Positions 10,691 to 23,138 of a DNA stretch of 64,000 bases are shown in pieces. Position 1 is the first letter of the stretch. Every line of letters begins with the position of its first letter. The position numbers and the translations under genes were made by a program. Below the pieces are notes generated by a model. That model made no database searches and was not told where the DNA came from. It saw only the letters and a list, made by a program, of their open reading frames with translations. The stretch is from the NCBI RefSeq assembly GCF_018200035.1, contig NZ_CP073581.1:2848501-2912500 (forward strand), read 5' to 3'. This stretch comes from Sulfitobacter albidus. GTDB lineage: Bacteria > Pseudomonadota > Alphaproteobacteria > Rhodobacterales > Rhodobacteraceae.

Positions 10691-11695
10691 CACGAAAAAC
10701 GGCGCCCCGGTTTCCCGGAGCGCCGTCTTTTTGTCGCGCGGCCTGTGGCTTACAGAATGATGTCCGTCGCCGTCAGCGAGGTCACGCCTTCCAGCAGGAT
10801 GTTCAGATCCACCGTGCCGTTGCCGTCGACATCGCCCAGCAGGAAGCCGTCCGTGCCGTTGTTGGCGAAACGCAGATCCCCCGCCGCGCCAAAGCCCGCG
10901 GCGCCCACGAAGTTGAACGCCTGGTTGCCCGCCAGCGTCGTGTTCGCGTCGATCGCCGCAAGGTCGATCCGGTCCGCGCCGCCCACACCAAAGTCGGTGA
11001 TGGTGTCGCGCCCCGCGCCGGTGCTGTCGGCCACCGCCTGGAAGACAAACGCATCCGCGCCGCCGCCCCCGGACAGACGGTCTCCGCCGAGCCCGCCGAA
11101 CAACCGGTCGTTGCCCTGCATCCCGATCAGCTCATCCGTCCCCTCCAGCCCGAACAGGCGGTCGTCGCCGCCAAAGCCCAGGATCCGGTTGGCGTTGTCA
11201 TCCCCGACCAGAACGTCGTTGCCCGCCGCGTTCGAGCCGTAGAGATACTCGAAGTTGGTGAAGGTATCGATGCCCGACGACCCGCCGACGTTCTGCGCCG
11301 TGCCCTGCGCCCGCAGATCCACCGCGACCGGACCGCCCGAGTTGAAGTAGCTCAGGATATCCGCATCTCCGGCACCGCCGTCCATGGTGTCATTGCCGCC
11401 CGAGCCTTCGATCTGATCGTCCCCGACCCCGCCGCGCAGCACGTCGCCGCCGCCGATGCCGTAGATCTCGTCGTTGCCCGCGCCGCCGTCGATGACGTTG
11501 CCGCCGCTGGTGCCCACAAGCAGGTCATTGCCCGTGCCGCCGGTGATCCCCTCGACCGAGACGAAGCGATCCGTGCCGGTCTGCGCCGACGTGTTCTGAG
11601 CCCCCGCAAAGTTGATGTTCACCACCAGATTGGCCGTCGCGTCCGAATAATCCGCCGTGTCAAAACCGCCACCGCCGTTGAACACGTCGTTGCCC
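10691..11695. repeat. 1 kb near-identical duplicated segment, copy 2
   Basis: Second copy of the 6003-7007 segment. It includes the terminator hairpin and the export-domain end of paralogue B. At protein level the two copies differ by one residue near the C-terminus (Val/Ile). Upstream of 11695 the genes return to ordinary paralogue-level divergence. Confidence 0.9.
10699..10731 (-). terminator. Rho-independent terminator (duplicate of 6011-6043)
   Basis: The same 12 bp-arm hairpin with flanking A- and T-runs as at 6011, carried along with the duplicated 3' segment. It lies directly downstream of propeller-RTX paralogue B on the minus strand. Confidence 0.8.
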
Positions 11696-14440
11696 ACGCC
11701 ACCATTCAGCGCATCGTTGCCCGCGCCGCCGAAAATCCGGTCGTTTCCGGCGCCGCCAATCACGGTGTCATTACCGTCTTCGCCGCCGACAAGGTCGTCA
11801 CCCAGACCGCCACTGACCAAATCGTTCCCGACAAGACCCGACACCGTGTCATTGCCTGCACCGGCCATGATCGTGTCCGCCAGAAGGCCACCGGTCAGGT
11901 CATTGTCGGCCCCGTCACCGGCGATGGAATTACGAAAGTTCCGCAGCCCGACAAGACCCTCGATGCCGGACCAGTCACCCGGCGCCCCCCCGCCGGAGAG
12001 GTATCCCGCCGTCAGATTGAACCCCGCGACAAAGGTTGGGCTGCCGCCGGTCACACCGGAATAATCCACCGTATCGGATCCAAGGCCCCATCGATGGTCT
12101 GGTTCGATAGCGTGGTGTTGGTAACGCGGAACAGATCATCACCCTCTCCACCGTCCAAAGTCAGCGCCCCGCCTTGCATGACGATCGTGTCATTGCCCAT
12201 CCCGGCCATAACGGTATCATTGCCGCCGCCGGTCTCGATCACATCGCGCTGTGAGGACCCGGCAAAGCTCTCGGCGGTGGATTGACCCAAGATGCGGATC
12301 GTCTCGTCCGATCCGTCGTCCCACTGGAAGAACGTCCAGCCAGAGAGATCGACGTCGGTGGTTCGCATCACGATTTCGATGTTGTTCTGGTCCTGCACCC
12401 CGGTGAAGCCGTCGATGAACACATCAAGCAATTCATCCGCCGTATCGAGCTCGGTCGAGCTCAGTCGCAAGGTATTGTCGCCCTGAACGACAAAGCGGAT
12501 CTCCTCGATCCCCGAGATCTCGACAGAGGCGCTCGACAGGTCGATCACGCCCGCTGAGCCGATCAGGATCCTGTCAGTGCCGGTCCCGCCATGAATCGTC
12601 TCGCTGCTGCCGGTGGTTGCGACGTCGAGGGTGAAGGTGTCATTACCGCCGCCGCCCGAAATGCTGTCGTTGCCGGAGGTGCCGGTGAACTGTTCGAACG
12701 AGCCGTCGCCGATCACTTCGATGCGGTCAAACCCGTTGGTCCAATTGCTGTCGAAGGTCGTGCCGGACAGGTTCAGGGTCGTGTCGGTATCCATGTTGAT
12801 CCGGATGATTTCCCGCAAGCCGGTATTCGCCTGCCCGAAGATCGCCGGACCGGTGCCAAACCCATCCTCAAACTCGGTCCCGTCAACGATCAGCGTCTTG
12901 GATCCCTGCACGGTGTCGGCGGTATTGAAGGTGATCTGCTCCAGACCGGACCAGGACGTGCCCGCGATTTCCAGATCGGTCGTACCGGCGTTGAAGATGG
13001 CGAGGCCGTCGATTCCGTCGCCTCCCTCGACCGTGTCGGCGCCTGCGGATTCTCCCGCAAAATAGCGGAACGTATCGTTGCCCCCGCCCCCGATCAGGCT
13101 GTCATCGCCGCTGCCACCGGAAAGGGTATCATCACCGCCGTTGCCTTCCAGCGTGTCGTCGTCGCCCATGCCCGACAAAAGATCGGCCGCGCCGCCGCCG
13201 ATGATCCGGTCGGCGGTGCCATTGTCCCGTTTACCGTGCCGCCCGTTGTCTTGGCATATATCACATCACCGTCCACAAAATTCACCGGCGGATCGTCATA
13301 GGTCGCGGTATTGATGGCCCCGTCGCGGGGATCCCAGATGGATGCTTTTACATCGCCGTCGCCTTCCCACGTGAAAAGCACGCGCCCGTCGCCGGTAACG
13401 CCAACGTTGGGGGTGAATCCTTCGGAATTGTCGACGGTGACCGTACTGCCGTCCGCAGTGCCGTCGCTGTCGTATTTCTGGGCCTTGATGGTATTGGCGG
13501 ATGTATCCTTCCAGACGATGACGAATTCACCGTCGGGCAAGGCGACAATCTCGCTGTCGGTCGCATCCACGGCATCGACGGCGGTCGCGGCCCGCACCAT
13601 GCCCAGATCGGCATTGTAGACCGCCAGCCGCACGGTTCCGTCGGAAGAGGCGCCGACCCCGTCCGTCCAGGTGGTTGCGATATTGCCGTTGGCAAGGGTT
13701 GCGACCTGCGGATCAAGGGGCGCCGCCGCTACGGCGGCAATCGCGCGGTGCTGCAGGATGCCGCCATTGCTGAGGACATCGACCGTGATCGCGCCGGCGT
13801 CGCTGTAGACCGATACCATCTCACCGTTCGTATTGATCGCGACGTCGTTCTGCGTTTGCGCGCCCGTTGCGTTGTCACCTGCGTCGAATATGCCTGTCAG
13901 AAACCCGCCGGTGTCCGAAAGGCGGATGCCCCGAATGTCGGCAGAAAACGCATCGTCGCCAGGCGCAATTTCCACAAAGCTGATGAAGGACGTGTTGTCG
14001 GCGGCATTTACCGCGACTTGCGGATTGCTGAGATCCTCGCTCGGGTCGATCTCTGCATCGATAACGCTGGTGACAACGTTGTCGCCGACCGCGTCCTTGC
14101 GCTCCCACACGAGACGCGACGAAACGCTCTCCCTATCGATATAGACAAGGACAAAGCCGCCGTCGTTGGTTGCGGCAATGTCAAAGTCGCTCTCGTTGTC
14201 CGAGGAGTAGCTGCGGTTGACGCGGAAGCTGTCGCGCACCGTGTTGCCTGCGCCGTCGATGATCTTGGCCACGATGTCGCCGCTGTTGGATGTCCCGACG
14301 CCGCTGGTGCCCTGCTCGGTCCAGGCGATGAGGATATTCCCGTTGCTGAGCCCGATGGTCTGCGTGTCTTCGACCACCGGAGCGTCGGCCACACCGGTGT
14401 TTACCTGAAATTCCGGGAGCCATACTGTCGGAGTAGCCAT
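10750..14440 (-). CDS. Propeller-RTX calcium-binding protein (paralogue B, two frameshifts as read)
   Basis: Paralogue of the gene at 6062-10144 with the same order: N-terminal seven-motif propeller-like region, RTX blocks with beta-rich spacers, and serralysin-type C-terminal domain. The start at 14440 (MATPTVW) has AAGAAGG about 9 nt upstream. As read, the gene is split into three frames. One shift is at the C3 run 13226-13228 and the other at the C4 run 12086-12089 (plus-strand letters). Adding one C to each restores one 1230-residue frame whose sequence across both joins matches paralogue A (VNGDNGT; IDGGLGSDTVDYSG). It is therefore either a recent pseudogene or an intact gene with two homopolymer errors; I favour the latter because the same defect recurs in unrelated genes here. 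Role unknown. Confidence 0.8.
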
Positions 14441-14974
14441 GCGCATATACCTTCTTGCTGTCTTTTGCGTGCAGTCCAGACGGCCATCGCCCCAAAGGAC
14501 GCAGAGCCAACAGACTTTCGGGAAAATTGGGTTCTGGCCGGGAACATTCCAAAAGGGGCGGCCACACGTCTTGCGCGAAACCTGCGAAACCGGCCCGCAA
14601 AAATCAACGTATTTTTACCGAATTGCTAAAAGTGCTTGCCGCGGGATCTCCGGAGGATTCCTCCCGACTTTCCATCATGGGTAGAAAATACCCGTGCGCC
14701 TGCGACGCCCCTTCGCATGACGCGACCCGACAAATATCAGAACAAATTGAAAGGAATTAAAGACATATCGCATCAAGGCGTTTTCGACCCGCTCTTCAGA
14801 TTGCTGCATCCCGGCGCAACCTAAAGTTTTTCTTGGGTTTTGCAGAAACACCGATCGAAATCGCCGAAAGTGGCATTGAAACCGCAGCTATCACTAAAAA
14901 TGTCCGGGTTTACTGACAGAAAACCTGTCGGGCGGTATCCAACCTCCACCCCTATTTGAGATCTGGATCCCTTT
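14441..14974. other. Divergent intergenic region, propeller-RTX B / S8-RTX
   Basis: A 534 bp gap with no supportable gene; it must contain the promoters of both divergent RTX genes. Small inverted repeats are present (CGGAGG/CCTCCC at 14651-14665 and GGGTA/TACCC at 14679-14693). AT-rich stretches lie around 14598-14630 and 14728-14775. No recognised operator is assigned. Confidence 0.4.
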
Positions 14975-17900
14975 ATGCCGCGCTATACGCCCACTGACTC
15001 CCTCTATGTCTTTCAATGGCACTATGACTACCTGTCGCAAAGCCTTGGCTACGGCCGCGAGGGGATCGAAACGATCTGGGATGAATTCAGTGGCGACGGG
15101 GTCCATATCGGCATCAGCGACAGCGCGGTCGATCGCGAGCACCCGGAGTGGGAAGACCGGTTCGACGCCGATACAAACATCGTTATCGAAACCGAAGATG
15201 GTGCGCTGGTAAAAGTCACCAACACAGAGCGGACCGAGAACCATGCCATGTCGGTATCGGGGATCATCGCGGCGGGCGACGACGGGGTGGGGACCGTCGG
15301 GATCGCGCACGGATCGACGTTGTCGTCGATTGACGTATTCTTTGATTACGACGGCGATGGCTCGACCGCCTTTGCCGACGACGTTGCCGATCGCGATGCG
15401 CCGTTGATGTCGCAAATCGTCGCCGGGTTCCGGCAGTTCGACGTGATCAGCGGCAGCTGGCATACCGACAGCGTCTATAACCAGACCCTCGCCAAATCGG
15501 CAGAGATCACCGCGCAATTGGACGGTTTCGCGGCCGCCACAAGCGAGGGGCGTGACGGTCTGGGCACCGTGATCGTTCTGGCTGCGGGCAACGGCTATGA
15601 TGATCTGTACTACGACAACAGCGGCACCGCGCAGCGTATTTTCATCCAGCGCAATGACGATGCCAGCTATAGCATTGATTACGTCATGTCGGGGTTCCTG
15701 AACCCCGGCGAGGATCCCGCAACCACAACGCCAAGTGTGGATGAGGCCGACATTCTCGCCGGCAGCACCACCGCAGCCGAAGCGAATGCGGGCACCGACA
15801 TGCGCACCGCGTCACGCATGAGCATCGTCGTGGGCGCCTACAGCGAGGAAATCACCCTGAGCGACGGGGTGACCACCCTGGAAAGCCAGGTCACCCCCTA
15901 TGTCTCGCGCGGGGCGTCGTTGTTGCTGTCCTCGCTGTCGCGGGTCAATCAGCCGTTGGGGCAATATCTGTCCTCGACGGATGTGTATTTCGATCTCGAC
16001 GATACCTCTCTGTTCGCAGCGCATTTGCGCGACTACGGCACCGGCGTGATCGGCACGGATGTCATCGGCTCGGGCGGCTATGGCTGGGGCGATACGGACG
16101 GTACACAGAACGACCTGCTCAACGATGGCTACACCGATTATTTCGGCGGCACATCGGGCGCGACACCGCAGGTGTCTGGCATCGTTGCGCTGATGCTTGA
16201 GGCGAACGCGGGCCTGGGCTGGCGCGACGTGCAGAATGTGCTTGCGCATTCGTCGCACCATGTGGGCACGGACATCGGCGGCACGCCGCAACTGCATTCC
16301 ACCGAAAAATTCAGCTGGTACACCAACGGATCGACGGGCTGGAACGGCGGCGGGCTGCATTTCTCCGAAGATTACGGCTACGGCGCTGCGGACGTATATG
16401 CCGCCGTGCGCATGGCCGAAGTCTGGACCTTGTTCAACGACGCGCAGGTCACGGCGAACGAACAGACGGACAGCGTTCTCGACAACAGCAATTCGATCAT
16501 CGCTGCCGGATCGGCGGCCAGCCCGCAATCCTCGTTCCGGGGTATTTCGCTGGCCGATGTGGATATCGAGCTGGAATATGTCACGGTTACCATCACGCTC
16601 CAGCATCCCCATTTTCAGGAGCTCGACATCTACCTGATCTCGCCCTCGGGCACACGGGTCGCACTGCACAACATCTCATCGAACAATTTCGCCTATGAGG
16701 AAGTCTCAGACATCGGCCTGCAATGGGAATTCGCCGTCAACGCCCTGCGCGGTGAGGATCCGAACGGCCAATGGTTGATCGAAGTGGTCAATAACGGCAC
16801 CGCAGCCGGGCTGGTGCAACAGGTAGAGCTGGATGTCTACGGCTCCGAAGCAGATGACAACGAGGTCTACCATTTCACCAACGAGATCTTTGATGCCCAG
16901 TTCGCCGGACGCCTGAATACTGTCATCACCGATACGACAACCGGCGATGCCGATTGGATCAATGCCGCCGCGATGACGGGCGATCTGGCGATTGATCTGT
17001 CCGCTGGCGGGTTGTTGCAGCGCAGCGTCGGTGCCGGGTCTGCCACGACGTTCGCGGCCATCGGTGGAACGGGCCAGGGACAGATCGAGGGCGCGGTTTC
17101 CGGCGACGGCGACGACACGCTTACCGGCAATGATCTGGCGAACAGCCTTTTCGGGATGCGCGGCAGCGACCAACTGATCGGCGGCGCCGGTGATGACACG
17201 CTCGAAGGCGGCGCCGGGGCGGATACGCTCACAGGCGGGGCCGGATCGGGGGATGTCGCCTCGTACAGCATGTCGAGCGTCGGGGTGTCGGTGAACCTGC
17301 GCACGCTGGCCGTCTCCGGCGGTCACGCAACCGGCGACGTCCTGTCAGGGATCGAAGGGGTCACGGGATCGGCCCATGCCGACACGCTCTTCGGGACGAC
17401 CGGCGCCAACCGGATCGAGGGAGGGGCGGGCGACGATCAGATCTATGGCTGGGGCGGCGCGGATACCCTTCTGGGCGGCGACGGGAACGACAGCATTACC
17501 CTCTACGGCGCGACGACCCTGATCGACGGTGGCGACGGAGACGACGCCATCGACATGCGCCTGAACGGGGGGGCCGCCTTGGTCGACCTGTCACAGGCGC
17601 GCATCCAGAATGTCGAGGGGATCCTTGGCTCCGCCTTCAATGATACGCTGACCGGCGATCTGTCGGACAACACCCTGACCGGCGGCGCCGGCGCGGACGC
17701 GCTGGACGGCGGCGCGAGCTTTGACACTGCCTCCTACAGCACGGCAACGGTGGGCGTGCGTGCCTCGCTAGCCTCGCCCGGTAGCAACACCGGCGATGCG
17801 GCGGGCGACAGCTATGCGAATATCGAAGCGCTCGAAGGCTCCGCCTTTGGCGACACCCTCGATGGGGATGGCGGCAACAACCTGCTGACCGGTGGCGCCG

Positions 17901-20900
17901 GTGATGACAGCCTTTCGGGCGGCACCGGCGACGATACCCTTCTGGGCGGCGACGGGGCGGATACGCTCGTCGGTGGCGGCGGCAATGACCTGGCGAGCTA
18001 TTTTGGCTCGGATGCCGGGATCGCCGTCAATCTTGCGGCCGGGACCGCATCGGGCGGCCATGCGCAGGGCGATGTGCTGAGCGGTATTCTGGATCTCACC
18101 GGCTCGGACTTTGACGACGCGCTCACGGGCTCGATCAATGATAATACGATCATCAGCGGGCGCGGCGACGACACGCTTGTGGGTCTGGGCGGCAATGACT
18201 TGCTGGAAGGCAAGGACGGCGACGACTCCCTCGACGGGGGTAGCGGCAACGATACGCTCGACGGTGGATTCGGCAGTGACATGCTGACAGGGGGCGACGG
18301 GGCGGATGCCCTGAGCGGTAATGTCGGCAATGACACGCTGATTGGCGGCGCAAGCACCGACACGCTCCTGGGCGGGGACGGCGATGACCTGCTCGACGGC
18401 TCCGAAGGAAACGACGATCTGTTTGGCGGGGCGGGCGACGACACGCTTGTCGCCAGCGGCACCAACGCCACCATCGACGGCGGAGACGGCACTGACGTGC
18501 TCGATCTGTCCGCGCAGGGCCTTGTCACGGGGACGAATACCGCGCTGACGGGTCTGGGCGCCTCGATCACGAGCATCGAGGGTCTGATCGGGACGGACTT
18601 CGCGGACACGCTCATCGGTGACAGCAACGATAACCTTCTCGAAGGAGGGGCGGGCGCCGACACGCTGGAAGCGGGCAGCGGCAACGACACCGTCTCCTAC
18701 GCTGGCTCGGATGCGGCAGTCAGCGTGAACCTTGCAACCGGTGCTGCCGTCGGCGGCGATGCCACCGGCGACATCTTGAGCGATTTCGAGAACATCACCG
18801 GCTCGGCCGGAAATGACACGCTGATCGGCAATGGCGCGGTCAACATCCTGCGCGGCGGCGACGGCGACGACTTGCTGCGCGGCGGGCTGGGGCACGATAT
18901 CCTCTATGGCGGCGCGGGCTTTGATACCGCCTCCTACGCGGATTCGACGGGTGCGATCTTCCTGCGGCTGGGGACATGGCGCGGGGAAAATCTGCCCGGC
19001 GTGACCGGCACCACCGCAGAGGGCGATTTCCTCGACGGGATCGAAGGGGTCATCGGGTCAAACTTCAACGACGAGATCATCGGCAGTGGCAGCGGCGATC
19101 TGATCGACGGCGGCGCGGGCGACGACAAGATCGAAGCGGACGTCTACGGACGTGCGGGCAATGACACCGTGCTTGGCGGTGCGGGCAACGACGATATTCT
19201 CGCAGGCGGCGGGGACGACAGCGTCGACGGCGGAGACGACAACGATTCAATCTCGGGGCAGGACGGCAACGACACCCTGCGCGGCGGCGCGGGCGACGAT
19301 GAAATCAACGGCGAGGTAGGCAATGACCTGATCGAGGGCGGCGCAGGCGTAGACCGGCTGATCGGTGCGCAGGGGAATGACACCCTGCGCGGCGATGACG
19401 GTGACGACAGCCTTTTTGGACGAGAGGGCGACGATACCCTCGCCGGTGGCGAAGGGAACGACAGTCTGAACGGACAGGACGGCAATGACAGCATCGCCGG
19501 TGACGGCGGCGCCGACAGCATCAACGGCGAAGCGGGTGATGATACCATTGACGGCGGGTCTGGCGTGGATGACATCACCGGGGGCGAGGGTCATGACAGC
19601 ATCCGCGGCGGCGCGGAGGGCGACAGCCTTTTCGGTAATGAGGGCAACGACACGCTGCACGGCGATGCAGGCGATGACCTTTTGCGCGGGCAGTTGGGCG
19701 ACGATCTGATCTTTGGTGGCGACGGGAACGACGACATCAACGGCGAGGAAGGCAGCGACAGCATCGACGCCGGTGCAGGCAACGATTCCGTAGTCGGCGG
19801 CGACGGGGCCGACACGCTGATGGGCGACGCCGGCAGCGATACCCTGTCCGGCGGCGAGGCGGACGACATGATCTCTGGTGGCGATGATGCCGATACGCTG
19901 TTCGGCCAGGCCGGAAACGACACGCTGCACGGCGACGGCGGCGACGATGTCATCACCGGTGAGGATGGCGCGGATACGCTCTACGGCGACATCGGGAACG
20001 ACAGCCTGAACGGTGGTGCTGACAATGACCGGCTGGAAGGCGGCAGCGGCAACGACACGCTCACGTCCGGCGACGGGAACGACATCGCCTTTGGCGATGA
20101 CGGGGACGATCTGATCTACGGGCTGGAGGGCGCCGACAGTCTCTTTGGCGGCGGCGGCGCGGACCGGCTGGAAGGCGGTGACGCGAATGATTTGCTCAGC
20201 GGGAACGGCGGCGCCGATGTGCTTTTCGGCGAGGCGGGTGCGGATAGCCTTTATGGCTCCGATGGCAATGACACGCTTGACGGTGGCAGCGGAAACGACC
20301 TGCTGAGCGCGGGGGGGACGATGATTTCCTCTTCGGCAATGTCGGCAACGACACGCTTTACGGCTCCGCAGGGAATGACACGCTGAACGGATCGGATGGC
20401 GATGACTTCCTCGATGCAGGCGATGATAACGATGTGATTGTCGGCGGAATCGGGAACGATACCGCATTCGGGGCGGAGGGCAGCGACGCGCTCTACGGTC
20501 AGGGTGGGAATGACCGGCTGGTCGGCAACGGCGGCAATGACACGATCGACGGTGGCAACGGGAACGATGTGCTCAGCGCCAATGACGGCGATGACCAGCT
20601 GTTCGGGCAGGCCGGGGATGATCAGCTGTATGGTCAGGCGGGCGCGGATGCGCTCAACGGTGGCGCGGGCAATGATCTGCTGAGCGCGGGCAGCGGGAAC
20701 GACACACTCTTCGGGGATACCGGCAACGACACGCTCTATGGCTCGGACGGCAACGATGAACTGAACGGCGCCGACGACAACGACAGCCTCTTTGGGGGCG
20801 ATGGCGCAGACACGATGGTCGGCGGGAACGGCGCCGATCGCGTCTACGGTCAGAACGACAACGACCGCCTGTTCGGTGATGCGGGCAACGACAGCCTGTA

Positions 20901-23094
20901 CGGCCAGGCGGGCAGCGATTTTGCGCGCGGCGGCACCGGGAAGGATCTGCTGAGCGGGAATGGCGGCAACGATACGCTGTACGGTGAGGACGATAATGAC
21001 AGCCTGTACGGTGCCGCGGGCGAAGATGCGCTGTACGGCGGGGCGGGCAACGACCTGCTGGCCGGCGGCGGCGACAACGACACGCTGCTGGGCGAGGATG
21101 GCGATGATGAGATCTATGGATCAGGCGGGAATGACCTGGTCAACGCGGGTGACGGGGCAGATACCGTCAACGGCGGTGGCGGCAATGATACGCTGACCAC
21201 CGGTGCGGGCAACGATCTGGCACTGGGCCGCACCGGCGACGACGAGCTTTACGGTCAGGACGGCAACGACGCGCTCTACGGTGAGGACGGTGCGGATCTG
21301 CTCAACGGGCAGAACGGCGATGACACGCTCATCGGCGGAAACGACAATGACGTCGTGATCGGCGGTGCCGGCAACGACCTGATGGGCGGCGGTAATGGCG
21401 ACGACACGATGGCCGGTGGCACCGAAAGCGACAGCATCTACGGAAACGCCGGCAACGACGTGTTGCGCGGCGAGGATGGCGACGACAGCCTGCTGGGCGG
21501 TGACGGTGACGACAGCCTGATCGGCGGCGAGGGCAACGATACCCTGCGTGGCGACCTTGGGGCCGATACGATCAACGGACAGAACGGGATCGACCGGATG
21601 GACTACGTCGGGTCTACTGCAGGCGTAAACGTCGGCCTTACCGGTATCGCGGGCATCGGCGGCTTTGCGCAGGGGGATCTGCTTTATAACGTTGAGCAGC
21701 TTGCCGGTAGCGCTTTGGACGACACCTTGCTGGGCAACGCGGGTGAGAACACGATTGAGGGTGGCGCGGGCAACGATCTGCTAGACGGTGATTTCGGCGG
21801 CGACAGTATCGACGGCGGCGACGGTACTGACACCGTCACCTACGCGAACTCCAACGCCAATGTCACCATCAGCCTCGATGGCAGCGTGGTTGCGGCCAAC
21901 GGCTTTGCCGCCGGGGATGTTCTGAGCAACGTCGAAAACATCATCGGCTCGGGCTTTGGTGACAGCATCACCGGTGACGCGCAAAACAACGCGCTAAGCG
22001 GCGGTGCCGGTTTCGATGCGCTGTTCGGCGGCGCCGGAGAGGATACCCTTAGCGGCGGCACGCAGGACGATGTGCTTGAGGGGGGTGCCGGTGCCGACGT
22101 GCTGGACGGAGAGGCCGGAACGGATATGGCAAGTTATGCAGGCTCGACCCTTGGCGTCACGGTGAACATGACCACCAACGTGAACACGGGCGGAGACGCG
22201 GCTGGCGATACATTGTTCAACATCGATAACCTCACAGGGTCGGACCATGCCGACGATCTGACCGGCACGTCAGCGGCCAACAATATCGCGGGCGGGCTTG
22301 GCGACGATACGCTTTCGGGTCAGGACGGGGCCGACTATCTGACCGGCGGCGTCGGCGGCGATAGCATTCAGGGTGACGCGGGCGCGGATACACTGCTCGG
22401 CGAGGATGGCGACGATGTGCTGCAAGGCGGGGACGGCAACGACCAGCTCTTTGGCCAGAACGACAACGACACGCTCAACGGCGGGGACGGCAATGACACG
22501 CTCAACGGCGATCTGGGCGCGGACAGCCTCGACGGCGGCGGCGGCGCGGACGCGCTGAGCGGCGGCGACGGGAACGACACGCTCGACGGTGGTGCGGGCA
22601 ACGACACGCTCACCGGTGGCAGCGGCGATGACAGCCTTGACGGCGGCGCGGATGACGACAGCTTTTTCGCCCAGGACGGCAACGACATCGTTCGCGGTGG
22701 CGCGGGCAATGACACGATCAACAGCGGCGACGGCGATGACAGCATCATTGGTGGTACCGGCGCGGATGAGCTTTTTGGTGGTGCCGGCGCCGATCACTTC
22801 ATCTTTGAGAGTGTGGCCGATTCAGGCACCACCACGGCCGAGCAGGACGCCATCATCGGCTTTGCCCGGGGCACCGATCTGGTTGATCTGTCGGCGATCA
22901 CGACGACGTCCGGCGCGGCGCTGACGTTCAACAGCTACAGCACCTTCTTCGGCAACAGCGACAGCGTGATCTTTCAGGTTGTCAGCGGCAACGGCAATCT
23001 GATGGTCGATGTCGACGGCGACCGCGTCGAGGATATGACCATCGTGCTCGAGTTTGTGCAGGGCTTTGACCAAAGCAATCTTTTGCTGGTCTAA
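14975..23094 (+). CDS. Giant kexin-like S8 protease with RTX tail (one frameshift as read)
   Basis: A secreted subtilisin-family (S8, kexin/furin-like) protease of 2706 residues when repaired. The triad is readable: Asp49 in GISDSAVD, His90 in NHAMSVSG, Ser394 in GGTSGATPQVSG; AAGN supplies the usual oxyanion-hole Asn. Residues ~505-630 look like a proprotein-convertase P-domain (HPHFQELDIYLISPSGT; GQWLIEVVNNGTAAG). From ~residue 710 to the end there are many RTX nonapeptides in several clusters, then a C-terminal export-like domain. There is no signal peptide. As read, a frameshift at the G7 run 20311-20317 stops the first part at 20386 (1803 residues) and leaves the last 886 codons in another frame; one more G rejoins them exactly in repeat register. 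It could be a real truncation, phase variation or a sequencing error. Confidence 0.85.
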
Positions 23095-23104
23095 ACGCGC
23101 GATA

Positions 23105-23138
23105 GCCGAAGGGTTCAGCCGCCGCGCTGCCCTTCGGC
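23105..23138. terminator. Terminator-like hairpin between convergent genes
   Basis: GCCGAAGGG at 23105-23113 pairs with CCCTTCGGC at 23130-23138, overlapping the end of galE and lying just after the S8-RTX stop. There is no long T-run, so it is a candidate only. Confidence 0.45.

Noticed and set aside
10750..14440. Calling propeller-RTX paralogue B a pseudogene
   Set aside because: Both breaks are the same single G/C loss seen in ribH and thiQ, and the sequence on both sides keeps perfect repeat register, so a read error is at least as likely.
15000..23000. Regular short repeats that might suggest a CRISPR array
   Set aside because: The period is 27 bp (nine codons), the units are coding RTX nonapeptides and there are no unique spacers.
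1..23094. Long open frames on the strand opposite to RTX genes (e.g. 10579-12285 plus, 19247-20467 minus)
   Set aside because: They follow from the GC-rich GGxGxD repeat codons read in antisense; their products are low-complexity and have no ribosome sites.
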